The position numbers and the translations under genes are program-made. From Halpernia frigidisoli (lineage in GTDB: Bacteria > Bacteroidota > Bacteroidia > Flavobacteriales > Weeksellaceae), in contig NZ_FOQT01000003.1 of NCBI RefSeq assembly GCF_900113805.1, positions 359,927-423,926 of the forward strand: a stretch of DNA of 64,000 bases, read 5' to 3'. The notes beneath the pieces were generated by a model. The model searched no databases. It saw nothing but the letters and a program-made list of their open reading frames with translations, and was not told the origin of the DNA. The first letter of the stretch is position 1. Every line of letters begins with the position of its first letter. Positions 1 through 7,798 of this stretch are shown piece after piece.

Positions 1-1
1 T

Positions 2-1402
2 GCTATTTCTATTCTAAATCAGGTAATTGATTTTGGAATCCAGCGGGAAACTATTAATCAATATAAATATACAGATATTAATATTCATCCTGACTTAGGG
101 ACATTAGGTGCAACAAGCTATGATGCAAAAAAGCAAATTTTAGACTCTGGTTATGTTGAGGCAAAAAAATATATCACAATCCTTGATAAACTTCCAAAAA
201 AAACAGATACAGTCTTGCGCGCACCAATGACGGGTATTTATTCAAATATTTATAAGATTGACAGTCTGCAATTGGTTAATAATAATATTTTTAGCAGTTC
301 CTATGTTCAGGGAAAAATGAATTTAAAAACGCCAGCTCTTCTTACTTATGGCAATATTAATAAGATGATTGACAAATTATACGCTACAAATAACTATAAA
401 CTGATAAATTATGATGTTATTCAAAAGGATAACTTAAATATACTAAGAGTTGATGTGCAGGAAGATGATACCCGATTTTTCCTGAAATTTGGACTTCATT
501 ATGACGAAATATTTAAAACTGGTTTACTTCTTAATGCCACTGCTAAAAGACTTTTCTTTAGAAATTCAACTATTTCTTTAGATGGAATTATCGGAGATAA
601 ACCACGATACTATTTTAATTATTTTATTGACAATGGTTACATTCCTGGTTTTGGCGTTTATGCCTCCGGTATGAGTTTTAACACGAAAACAAACTCCGGC
701 GATATTATAAAAACTGTGAATTGGTTTCGCACCGAAGCATACATCCAGTCAATTTATAAAGAAAAATATGCGCTGGGCGGCGGTATCAGCAATGATATAT
801 TCAAAATACGGGGAAATCCTACTGAAACTTATTATAACGCCTATATCTTTTTACGGAGCGACACGCAGGATGATAAAGAATTTCCAACAAGAGGTTTTTA
901 TTTAAATGCCGTCGGAAAAAGTCTAGATCTTTTTAATAAAAATATATTGAGCAGATCTTACCAGGCAAAAGCAGATGTGAAAATTCACTTTCCAGTTACT
1001 TCACGCTTGACCTATTCTGTTCGACTTTTTACAGGTTTTACTGTTGGCAGCAGCGATTACGAGAATTATAAATACAGTATTGGCGGTATTTTTGAGCAAA
1101 ATTTAAATAATTTTGTGCCTTTTGATGGTTATCAGTTGGGAGAAATTACTGACAATAATATATTACTCGCTTCAAACAGTCTTCAGTATAGCTTGTCAAA
1201 AAATTTCTTTTTCACTGGCACTTTTAGCATCGCAAATTTGTTTGAAGATATTCAGATCAAAGAATTTTTAAATGTTCGGTATAAATCTGCAGGTCTTACC
1301 GCTGGATACAAATCACCTTTTGGGCAAATAAAGGTAAATTACAGTCATCCTCTTAACAATGGCCACGGAAACTTCAACGTCATACTCGGACACTGGTTTT
1401 AA
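2..1402 (+). CDS. Patatin-like phospholipase, C-terminal part (truncated by window edge)
   Basis: The reading frame is open from base 2, so the 5' end lies outside the window; an internal TTG at 215 is not a credible start. The visible ~466 residues form a globular linker followed by many short amphipathic strands ending in a terminal aromatic (GHWF), which fits an outer-membrane beta-barrel of the BamA/surface-antigen type. Bacteroidota patatin-like phospholipases carry such a barrel after the catalytic domain, and the catalytic GxSxG would be upstream, so the enzyme assignment is inferred from architecture only. Another Omp85-type barrel protein is possible. The stop lies 4 bases before the ybeY start, suggesting co-transcription. 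Confidence 0.6.
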   Translation, partial: AISILNQVIDFGIQRETINQYKYTDINIHPDLGTLGATSYDAKKQILDSGYVEAKKYITILDKLPKKTDTVLRAPMTGIYSNIYKIDSLQLVNNNIFSSSYVQGKMNLKTPALLTYGNINKMIDKLYATNNYKLINYDVIQKDNLNILRVDVQEDDTRFFLKFGLHYDEIFKTGLLLNATAKRLFFRNSTISLDGIIGDKPRYYFNYFIDNGYIPGFGVYASGMSFNTKTNSGDIIKTVNWFRTEAYIQSIYKEKYALGGGISNDIFKIRGNPTETYYNAYIFLRSDTQDDKEFPTRGFYLNAVGKSLDLFNKNILSRSYQAKADVKIHFPVTSRLTYSVRLFTGFTVGSSDYENYKYSIGGIFEQNLNNFVPFDGYQLGEITDNNILLASNSLQYSLSKNFFFTGTFSIANLFEDIQIKEFLNVRYKSAGLTAGYKSPFGQIKVNYSHPLNNGHGNFNVILGHWF

Positions 1403-1406
1403 AACT

Positions 1407-1814
1407 ATGATAAATTACTTTTTTGAAAATACCGATCCAATAGAAATTTCAGAAAAAATTTCGCCTTGGCTAAATGATTTGATCACTTCCGAGAATAAAA
1501 AATTAGGTGAAATTACTTTCATTTTTGCTGACGATGAATATGTTTTAAAAGTAAACCAAGACTATTTAAAACATGATTTCTACACTGATGTTATCACATT
1601 TGACTATGTTAAGGGAAAAATCATTAGCGGTGATATTTTCGTATCTTTGCATCGCATTTCAGATAACGCCAAAATGCTGGATAAAGACTTTGAAAAAGAA
1701 TTTTTAAGGGTTTTAGCACATGGCATTCTTCACCTCTGTGGTTATAAAGACAAATCCGAAGAAGAAATTTCTTTAATGCGTGAGAAAGAAGATCATTATA
1801 TAAATCTTTTTTAG
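1407..1814 (+). CDS. ybeY: Endoribonuclease YbeY (16S rRNA maturation)
   Basis: YbeY is a single-strand endoribonuclease used in 16S rRNA 3'-end maturation and ribosome quality control. The 135-residue protein has the family C-terminal metal site, HGILHLCGYKD: the first two His ligands are present, but the third position, usually His (HxxxHxxGYxH), is Asp. I recall GYKDK-type sequences as usual in Bacteroidota YbeY, so this is probably lineage variation rather than loss. ATG 1407 is chosen because it starts the conserved sequence (MINYFFEN) and sits just after the upstream stop; an upstream in-frame ATG at 1359 would overlap the preceding gene by 44 bases. Confidence 0.9.
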   Translation: MINYFFENTDPIEISEKISPWLNDLITSENKKLGEITFIFADDEYVLKVNQDYLKHDFYTDVITFDYVKGKIISGDIFVSLHRISDNAKMLDKDFEKEFLRVLAHGILHLCGYKDKSEEEISLMREKEDHYINLF

Positions 1815-1816
1815 AA

Positions 1817-1892
1817 GCTATTTCCCGCTTTCCGCTGCAATCTATTCTTTTTTCAAGAAAAAGAAAAGGATTTCCACTTCAATCGGGGCTAG
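1817..1892. repeat. Dispersed intergenic repeat, copy 1
   Basis: A left arm related to CCCGCTATCCGYTSCAATC and a right arm GGATTTCCACTTC-ATCGGGGCTA flank a T-rich then A-rich centre that can pair. Related copies lie at 43726-43816 and 54465-54541. All three are intergenic and directly downstream of a gene, so a terminator or 3'-end processing role is possible. This copy follows ybeY. Confidence 0.6.
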
Positions 1893-1926
1893 TTTCAATC
1901 TGGTCTTCTTAGAAAATTTTTATAAA

Positions 1927-1942
1927 TGTTTCACGTGAAACA
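1927..1942. promoter_or_regulatory. parS centromere site 1
   Basis: The 16-bp perfect palindrome TGTTTCACGTGAAACA matches the ParB-binding parS consensus known from Bacillus and many other bacteria. It lies 9 bases upstream of the mnmG ATG. parS sites normally cluster near the replication origin, so this marks an origin-proximal region. Confidence 0.9.
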
Positions 1943-1951
1943 ATTAAGATT

Positions 1952-3814
1952 ATGATAAACGAAATATACGACGTTATCGTTGTTGGTGGCGGTCACGCAG
2001 GTTGCGAAGCTGCTGCTGCTGCTGCAAATTTAGGTTCTAAAACGCTTTTAGTAACCATGAATATGCAAACCATTGGGCAAATGAGTTGCAACCCTGCGAT
2101 GGGCGGAATTGCAAAAGGACAAATTGTTAGAGAAATCGATGCAATGGGCGGTTATTCCGGAATTATTTCCGATAAATCTGCCATACAATTTAAGATGCTC
2201 AATCTTTCAAAAGGTCCTGCGATGTGGTCGCCGAGAACACAAAATGACAGAATGTTATTCGCAGAAGAATGGCGAATTGCCTTAGAACAAACACCAAATC
2301 TTGACTTTTTTCAGGATATGGTAAAAGAATTTATCATCGAAAACAACAAAGTTTGCGGCGTAAAAACATCTTTAGGACTTTCAATTAAAGCAAAATCGGT
2401 TGTTTTAACAAACGGAACTTTTCTTAACGGATTAATTCACGTTGGTGAAAAACAATTAGGTGGCGGAAGAATGGGCGAACCAAAATCTTTCGGAATTACC
2501 GAGCAGTTGGTAAGTCTAGGTTTCGAAGCTGGAAGAATGAAAACAGGAACTCCCGCCAGAATTGATGGAAGAACATTGGATTATTCCAAAATGGAAGAAC
2601 AAAAAGGGGATGAAAATCCTCAAAAATTTAGTTATTCCGACACACCAAAAATTACAAGACAATTAAGTTGTCATATTGCTTACACCAACGAAAAAGTCCA
2701 CGATATTTTAAGAACTGGCTTTGAAAAATCACCGATGTTTAATGGCACGATTCAAAGTATTGGACCAAGATATTGCCCAAGTATTGAAGATAAAATAAAC
2801 CGATTTGCTGATAGAAACAGACATCAACTTTTCGCTGAACCAGAAGGTTGGCGTACTGTTGAAGTTTATTTAAATGGCTTTAGTTCTTCTTTACCTGAAG
2901 AAGTTCAAATACAAGCAATGCAGGCAATTCCTGGTTTCGAAAATGCAAAAGTTTTTCGCCCAGGTTACGCTATCGAATATGACTACTTCCCTCCTACTCA
3001 ATTAAACCACACTTTAGAAACAAAATTAATCTCAAATCTATATTTTGCCGGACAAATTAATGGTACAACTGGTTACGAAGAAGCCGCGGGACAAGGTTTA
3101 ATGGCCGGAATTAATGCTCATTTAAAAATTAATGAGAAACCAGAATTTATTTTAAATAGAGACGAAGCTTACATTGGTGTTTTAATCGATGATTTAATAA
3201 CAAAAGGAACTGATGAACCTTATAGAATGTTTACATCAAGAGCAGAATACCGTTTGCTTTTAAGACAAGATAACGCAGATATTAGATTAACGGAAAAGTC
3301 ATATAAAATTGGTTTAGCAAAAGCAGACAGATTAAAAAATGTTACAGAAAAGATTGATAAAAGCAATGAACTAGAAGAGTATTTGCGTCAAACTTCTTTA
3401 AAACCAACTGTAATAAATCCTTTATTAGAAAGTATCGAATCTTCTCCAGTTGATCAAGCGTATCGCGCTTCTCAAATTTTGACACGTCCAAATATTACCC
3501 TAAAAACTTTAGAATCAATAACTATTTTAAAGGAAAACTTAGATAAATATTCTGAAGAAGTTCGTGAACAAGCCGAGATTAATATTAAATATAAAGGCTA
3601 CATTGAGAAAGAAAAAGTAAATGTAGATAAACTAAATCGACTCGAAAATATAAAAATTGCTGAAACTTTCGAGTATTTAAATATACCTTCCCTTTCTTCC
3701 GAAGCAAGACAAAAATTAACAAAGGTTCAACCAAAAACATTAGCGCAAGCAGGAAGAATAAGTGGTGTTTCACCTTCTGATATTAATGTTTTGATGATTT
3801 ATATGGCAAAATAA
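1952..3814 (+). CDS. mnmG: tRNA uridine-5-carboxymethylaminomethyl modification enzyme MnmG (GidA)
   Basis: MnmG is the FAD-dependent partner of MnmE and forms the (carboxymethyl)aminomethyl group at wobble U34 of certain tRNAs. The 620-residue length is typical. Visible signatures are the N-terminal FAD-binding GGGHAG (residues ~12-17), the conserved CNPAMGGIAKG segment (~46-56), GGGRMGEP, and GYEEAAGQGLMAG near residue 380. The helical C-terminal domain that contacts MnmE is complete. The gene is flanked by parS sites at 1927-1942 and 3822-3837, and mnmG (gidA) is origin-linked in many bacteria. Confidence 0.97.
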   Translation: MINEIYDVIVVGGGHAGCEAAAAAANLGSKTLLVTMNMQTIGQMSCNPAMGGIAKGQIVREIDAMGGYSGIISDKSAIQFKMLNLSKGPAMWSPRTQNDRMLFAEEWRIALEQTPNLDFFQDMVKEFIIENNKVCGVKTSLGLSIKAKSVVLTNGTFLNGLIHVGEKQLGGGRMGEPKSFGITEQLVSLGFEAGRMKTGTPARIDGRTLDYSKMEEQKGDENPQKFSYSDTPKITRQLSCHIAYTNEKVHDILRTGFEKSPMFNGTIQSIGPRYCPSIEDKINRFADRNRHQLFAEPEGWRTVEVYLNGFSSSLPEEVQIQAMQAIPGFENAKVFRPGYAIEYDYFPPTQLNHTLETKLISNLYFAGQINGTTGYEEAAGQGLMAGINAHLKINEKPEFILNRDEAYIGVLIDDLITKGTDEPYRMFTSRAEYRLLLRQDNADIRLTEKSYKIGLAKADRLKNVTEKIDKSNELEEYLRQTSLKPTVINPLLESIESSPVDQAYRASQILTRPNITLKTLESITILKENLDKYSEEVREQAEINIKYKGYIEKEKVNVDKLNRLENIKIAETFEYLNIPSLSSEARQKLTKVQPKTLAQAGRISGVSPSDINVLMIYMAK

Positions 3815-3821
3815 CGATGAA

Positions 3822-3837
3822 TGTTTCACGTGAAACA
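3822..3837. promoter_or_regulatory. parS centromere site 2
   Basis: A second perfect TGTTTCACGTGAAACA palindrome, 1.9 kb from the first and just after the mnmG stop. It lies in the spacer before the next gene. The frame of that gene is open through it, which creates a misleading upstream ATG at 3817 and the pseudo-peptide NVSRETF. Confidence 0.9.
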
Positions 3838-3846
3838 TTTAAAAAT

Positions 3847-4467
3847 ATGAAGCATTATATTTTAATTATTTTCTTGTTTGTGGTACAAAGTTGTGCAGTT
3901 TCAAAAACTAGCGAACTTCAAAATGGTGATCTACTTTTTGTACAGGCAGAAACACAAAATCTCTCTGGCGCTATAAGTCGCGTTACTGATAATAATCAAT
4001 CAATTTCATTTGATCATATTGCAATTTTAGAAAAAGTACGAAAAAATATTAATGTACTGGAAGCATCCACGAAAAATGGATCCAGTAAAGTTTCTTATGT
4101 TGATTTTATAAAGAATCATAGCAAGACAAAGATTGTACTTTACCGTTTAAAACCAAAATATCAATCTGCAATTCCGGATGCAATAGTCAAAGCAAAATCA
4201 ATGCTTGGTAAACCTTATAATACTGCTTACATTTTAAATGAAAATTCTTATTATTGTTCAGATTTTATTGAAAGAAGTTTTAGTAAAGCCAACATTTTTG
4301 AATTAAAACCAATGACTTTCATCAACCCAAAAACTGGAAAAACTGACGAATTTTGGTTAAATTTTTACGAGAAATTAGGTGTGGAAGTTCCTGAAGGAAA
4401 ATTAGGATGTAATCCAAATGGACTTTCTCAATCATCAAAAATTGAAAAAATTAAAGTTTTAAATTAA
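3847..4467 (+). CDS. YiiX-like permuted papain-fold (NlpC/P60 superfamily) lipoprotein
   Basis: The 206-residue protein begins with a short signal peptide and lipobox (VVQSCAVS), giving a predicted lipoprotein. The conserved elements are NGDLLFVQ, a His in FDHIAIL and a Cys in YYCSDFIERSF. The order His-then-Cys is typical of circularly permuted NlpC/P60 enzymes of the YiiX/YebB (DUF830) group, which are thiol amidases or peptidases acting on the envelope. The start at 3847 is preferred over the in-frame ATG at 3817 because it begins the signal peptide and the extra codons are simply a parS site. The substrate is unknown. Confidence 0.75.
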   Translation: MKHYILIIFLFVVQSCAVSKTSELQNGDLLFVQAETQNLSGAISRVTDNNQSISFDHIAILEKVRKNINVLEASTKNGSSKVSYVDFIKNHSKTKIVLYRLKPKYQSAIPDAIVKAKSMLGKPYNTAYILNENSYYCSDFIERSFSKANIFELKPMTFINPKTGKTDEFWLNFYEKLGVEVPEGKLGCNPNGLSQSSKIEKIKVLN

Positions 4468-4487
4468 TCCTGATTACTATTTTATAA

Positions 4488-5312
4488 ATGAAAATTAAAG
4501 ATCATTTCCTAACTCAGGAAACTTTTGAAATTAAAGAAACTGAAATTCCAGGTGTCTATAAAACCTTCCCTATTCCATCGGATTTAGATAAATATTATGA
4601 TAGCGAAAATTATATTTCTCACCATCAGGATTCTGGTAGTTTGAAAGAAAAATTTTACAAATATTTACAAGGTTTTAATTTAAATTATAAAAAAAATATA
4701 CTTTCAAAATTTATCCAAACTGGTCCAAAAATTTTAGATTATGGTTGCGGTGCCGGCGAGTTTTTAAAATATATAGAAAAAGATTTTCAACCTTTAGGAT
4801 TTGAACCAAATGAGTCTGCAAGGAATTCTGCTCAAAATAAATTAACAAAATCAAAAATAATTTCTGATTTAAATTTAGTTGAAAATGAAAGTTTAGATGC
4901 AATTACTTTGTGGCACGTTTTCGAACACATAGAAAATCAAAATGACATTTTAAATCAATTTCATTCCAAATTAAAACAAGGCGGAATTTTAATAATTGCG
5001 GTGCCAAATCCGAATTCTTTTGATGCAAAACATTACGGAAAATTTTGGGCGGCTTATGATGTTCCGCGTCATATTTTTCATTTCACAAAAACCGGAATGG
5101 AAAATTTACTTAAAAATAAAAGCGCAAATTGGAATTTGAAAAAAATTCGTCCACTTCTACTCGATTCATTTTACATTTCTATGTTGAGCGAAAAATATAA
5201 AAAATCTGGCTTATTTTGGTTAAAAGGATTCATTTTTGGTGCGATTTCTAATTTTAAGGCCTCAAAAAACTACGAATTTTCCAGTTTGATATATATTATA
5301 GAAAAAAAATAA
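4488..5312 (+). CDS. Class I SAM-dependent methyltransferase
   Basis: A 274-residue protein with a Rossmann methyltransferase core: motif I ILDYGCGAGEFL (binds S-adenosylmethionine), the acidic strand end LGFEPNE, motif IV DAITLWHVFEHI and a post-motif segment ILIIAVPNP. The HVFEH element is common in methyltransferase_23 (UbiG-like) proteins, many of which act on small molecules or surface glycans; the substrate cannot be read from sequence. It follows the YiiX-like gene by 20 bases and is separated from convergent pgk by a terminator hairpin. Confidence 0.85.
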   Translation: MKIKDHFLTQETFEIKETEIPGVYKTFPIPSDLDKYYDSENYISHHQDSGSLKEKFYKYLQGFNLNYKKNILSKFIQTGPKILDYGCGAGEFLKYIEKDFQPLGFEPNESARNSAQNKLTKSKIISDLNLVENESLDAITLWHVFEHIENQNDILNQFHSKLKQGGILIIAVPNPNSFDAKHYGKFWAAYDVPRHIFHFTKTGMENLLKNKSANWNLKKIRPLLLDSFYISMLSEKYKKSGLFWLKGFIFGAISNFKASKNYEFSSLIYIIEKK

Positions 5313-5386
5313 AAAATAGAAAATTGATTGGTTTCTGAAATCAAATTTTAACATAATTTTACTAAAATTAAACAAAAATAAAAAAA

Positions 5387-5407
5387 CTGATTACGAACTG
5401 TAATCAG
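5387..5407. terminator. Bidirectional intrinsic terminator
   Basis: Perfect 8-bp stem CTGATTAC/GTAATCAG with a 5-base loop, flanked by an A-run on the left and a T-rich tract on the right. It can end transcription of both the methyltransferase (+) and pgk (-). Confidence 0.85.
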
Positions 5408-5438
5408 GTTTTATTTTTAAAGACTATTTTATAAATTT

Positions 5439-6629
5439 CTATTTTGTGATTGCTGCAACTCCCGGAAGTTCCAAACCTTCTAGACTTTCCAACATCGCGC
5501 CGCCGCCAGTTGAAACATAACTTACTTTGTCATCATAACCAAATTGTTTTACAAACGCAACGGAATCTCCTCCTCCAACAAGTGAAAACGCACCAAGTTT
5601 TGTTGCTTCGGCGATACTATCACCTAAAGCAACAGTTCCTTTAGAAAAATTTTCCATTTCAAAAACACCAATCGGGCCATTCCATAAAATAGTTTTGGAA
5701 TTGACGATCACATCATGAAATAATAAACGCGTTTTGCTACCAGCATCTAAACCCATCCATTTTTCAGGAATTTCATAGATATTAACTTCTTTATGTTCTG
5801 CTTCATTATTGAACTCCTTTGCAATAATTGTATCAACCGGCAAATAAACTTTTACATTATGCTTTTTTGCATTTTCTAAAATTTCTAAAGCCAACTGCAT
5901 TTTATCCGCTTCTAAAAGAGAATCTCCAATATTACCACCAAGTGCTTTCACGAAAGTGAATGCCATTCCACCACCAATAATTAAGTTATCAATTGCTGGC
6001 AAAATATTTTCAATGATCGTAATTTTTGTAGAAACTTTAGAACCACCAAGAATTGCAGTAATTGGTTTTTCGCCAGAATTTAAAACTTTATCAATTGCTT
6101 TTAATTCATTTTCCACTAATAAACCGAAAAATTTAGTTGAAGGAAAGAATTGTGCAATTACGGCTGTAGAAGCATGTTCTCTGTGAGCAGTTCCGAAAGC
6201 ATCATTTACATAAACATCTCCATATTTGGAAAGTTTTTCAGCAAAATCTTTATCTCCTTTTTCTTCTTCATTATAAAATCTAAGGTTTTCTAATAATAAA
6301 ATTTCACCAGGTTTAAGATCATCAACCATTTTTTGGGTTTCATCACCAAGCGCGTCTTCAGCAAATTTTACTTTTTTTCCTATAACATTTTCAATAGTTG
6401 GAAGAATACTTTTTAAAGAATATTTTTTATTCTTCTCTCCATTTGGTCTTCCTAAATGTGTCATCAAAATAACAGAACCGCCGCCATCTAAAATTAAATC
6501 TAAAGTTGGTTTCACTGCCGAAATTCTTGTGTCATCAGTCACTTCTAACTTTTCGTTTTGAGGCACATTAAAATCCACACGAACAAGAACTTTTTTATCT
6601 TTGAAATTGAAATCTGAAATATTTTGCAT
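5439..6629 (-). CDS. pgk: Phosphoglycerate kinase
   Basis: Pgk interconverts 1,3-bisphosphoglycerate plus ADP and 3-phosphoglycerate plus ATP in glycolysis and gluconeogenesis. The 396-residue length is standard. Visible are the N-terminal substrate-binding segment VLVRVDFNVP and HLGRPNG, the basic-patch/hinge region AHREHAS, the nucleotide-binding GGSKVSTK and the C-terminal GGGDSVAF and STGGGAMLE loops. A monocistronic unit is likely: a TAAATTTG -7 element lies 22 bases upstream and a terminator follows. Hand-counted third codon positions are balanced for G and C, unlike the C-rich (+) strand gene mnmG nearby. Confidence 0.97.
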   Translation of the reverse strand: MQNISDFNFKDKKVLVRVDFNVPQNEKLEVTDDTRISAVKPTLDLILDGGGSVILMTHLGRPNGEKNKKYSLKSILPTIENVIGKKVKFAEDALGDETQKMVDDLKPGEILLLENLRFYNEEEKGDKDFAEKLSKYGDVYVNDAFGTAHREHASTAVIAQFFPSTKFFGLLVENELKAIDKVLNSGEKPITAILGGSKVSTKITIIENILPAIDNLIIGGGMAFTFVKALGGNIGDSLLEADKMQLALEILENAKKHNVKVYLPVDTIIAKEFNNEAEHKEVNIYEIPEKWMGLDAGSKTRLLFHDVIVNSKTILWNGPIGVFEMENFSKGTVALGDSIAEATKLGAFSLVGGGDSVAFVKQFGYDDKVSYVSTGGGAMLESLEGLELPGVAAITK

Positions 6630-6651
6630 AATTTTTTTGTTTTGACTTGAG

Positions 6652-6659
6652 CAAATTTA
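6652..6659 (-). promoter_or_regulatory. pgk promoter -7 element
   Basis: TAAATTTG on the minus strand matches the Bacteroidota -7 consensus TAnnTTTG. It ends 22 bases upstream of the pgk ATG. Confidence 0.6.
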
Positions 6660-6787
6660 GGATTTCTGAACCGTTAAAAAAAAATTAAAATCGAAAAGTT
6701 TCCCTACTCCCAAAACTCATTCATTCATCATTATATTTCTTTATTATTAAAAAAGAATATGAGTATTGTTGTTGGTCTAACCAGAAT

Positions 6788-6796
6788 TGTGGAAAA
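6788..6796 (-). promoter_or_regulatory. Possible DnaA box (one mismatch)
   Basis: TTTTCCACA on the minus strand, one base from TTATCCACA. Confidence 0.3.
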
Positions 6797-6923
6797 ATAA
6801 ATCTTTTTATTTCTCTTCATTCTAAAGTAAATAAATTAATAGTTTACCAACATTATAAAGAGATTTAAACCAAAGGATTAAGGTACTTATGGGCAATTGT
6901 TAGTAAATTTGAAAAATTTATTT

Positions 6924-6932
6924 TGTGTATAA
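6924..6932 (-). promoter_or_regulatory. DnaA box
   Basis: TTATACACA on the minus strand, an exact match to the TTATNCACA consensus, inside the candidate oriC gap. Confidence 0.55.
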
Positions 6933-7053
6933 AACTTCTATGGAAAAAGTCTCCGAAAACTTTTAAAAGTCCAAAAAAGTAATTTCAAGAAAATCCAAAA
7001 TTAATGTCCATTAGAAATAATAATTGAACTAAAAAAGAGAAAAAAATAAAAAC

Positions 7054-7062
7054 TTATCCACA
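7054..7062 (+). promoter_or_regulatory. DnaA box
   Basis: TTATCCACA, the canonical high-affinity DnaA box, in the candidate oriC gap next to A-rich and T-rich tracts. Confidence 0.6.
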
Positions 7063-7242
7063 GGTTTATTGGTATTTCTTAACAAATTTTTAGATTTCTT
7101 TAACAAACACATAATTAAATTTCCTAATTCTTTTATAGACAGTAATTTAAAGTGAATTTTGTGATATTTTGTTAACTAATTTTAAGCCAAACCACTTTAC
7201 TTTTACCAATTAAACCTTAAATTTGTATTAAAGGAAAAATTT

Positions 7243-7311
7243 GAAATCGCCATTTAAATATCAAATAATAAAAAATACTTCTAAATAGGCGATAACATTT
7301 GACAAATAAAA
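7243..7311 (+). repeat. Paired-arm leader element, copy 1
   Basis: GAAATCGCCATT (7243-7254) and GGCGATAACATTTGACAAAT (from 7288) are separated by 33 bases. ATCGCC and GGCGAT can form a stem. The same two arms, 34 bases apart, lie at 28745-28814 ahead of the sugar transporter gene. Here the element precedes rpiB. Function unknown; structured leader or dispersed element. Confidence 0.6.
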
Positions 7312-7321
7312 AAATTATAAA

Positions 7322-7753
7322 ATGCAAATGAAAATAGCAATTGCCGCTGACCATGCGGGTTTTAAGTACAAAGAACTTATTAAAGATCACTTGAAATCTA
7401 ATTATGAAATTCAGGATTTTGGAACTTTGTCAGAAGATTCGGTAGATTATCCCGATTTCGTTCATCCTGCAGCAAGTTCTGTAGAAAATGGCGAAAATGT
7501 TTTTGGAATTTTAATTTGTGGAAGTGGCGAAGGCGTTTCTATTACAGCAAATAAACACCAAGGAATAAGATGTGCACTTTGCTGGGAAGTTGAAATTGCA
7601 AAATTATCTCGACAACATAATAATGCCAATATGATCTCTATTCCTGCAAGATTTGTTTCTGAAGAATTGGCAATTGAAATGGTTGATGCATTTTTAAATA
7701 CTGAGTTTGAAGGCGCAAGACATCAGGATAGAGTTAATAAAATTTCTTGTTAA
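7322..7753 (+). CDS. rpiB: Ribose-5-phosphate isomerase B
   Basis: RpiB interconverts ribose-5-phosphate and ribulose-5-phosphate in the non-oxidative pentose phosphate pathway. The 143-residue protein starts with the signature IAIADHAGF-like segment (IAIAADHAGFKYKE), followed by DYPDFVHPAA, the active-site loop ILICGSGEGVSITANK (usually GTGIG/GSGNG with an active-site Cys, here Cys just before GSG) and C-terminal HQDRVNKI. An alternative start is the second ATG at 7328. It is followed 45 bases later by rnr in the same direction and preceded by the paired-arm leader element. Confidence 0.93.
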   Translation: MQMKIAIAADHAGFKYKELIKDHLKSNYEIQDFGTLSEDSVDYPDFVHPAASSVENGENVFGILICGSGEGVSITANKHQGIRCALCWEVEIAKLSRQHNNANMISIPARFVSEELAIEMVDAFLNTEFEGARHQDRVNKISC

Positions 7754-7798
7754 TAATCAGAAATTCTAATATTTCTTTTTTTGATTTAAATAAAATAT

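Larger units (their letters stand above)
6660..7242. other. Candidate chromosomal replication origin (oriC)
   Basis: A gene-free, very AT-rich stretch between divergent pgk and rpiB. It holds two consensus DnaA boxes (TTATMCACA type) at 6924-6932 (minus) and 7054-7062 (plus), plus a one-mismatch box at 6788-6796 (minus). Two perfect parS sites lie 3-5 kb to the left. Hand counts of third-position C:G in the first ~100-130 codons suggest a skew change across this gap: mnmG (+, left) 22:8 and pgk (-, left) 9:10, against rnr (+, right) 18:12 and hflX (+, far right) 9:18. A whole-genome cumulative GC skew would decide. There is no protein-coding signal here. Confidence 0.5.
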
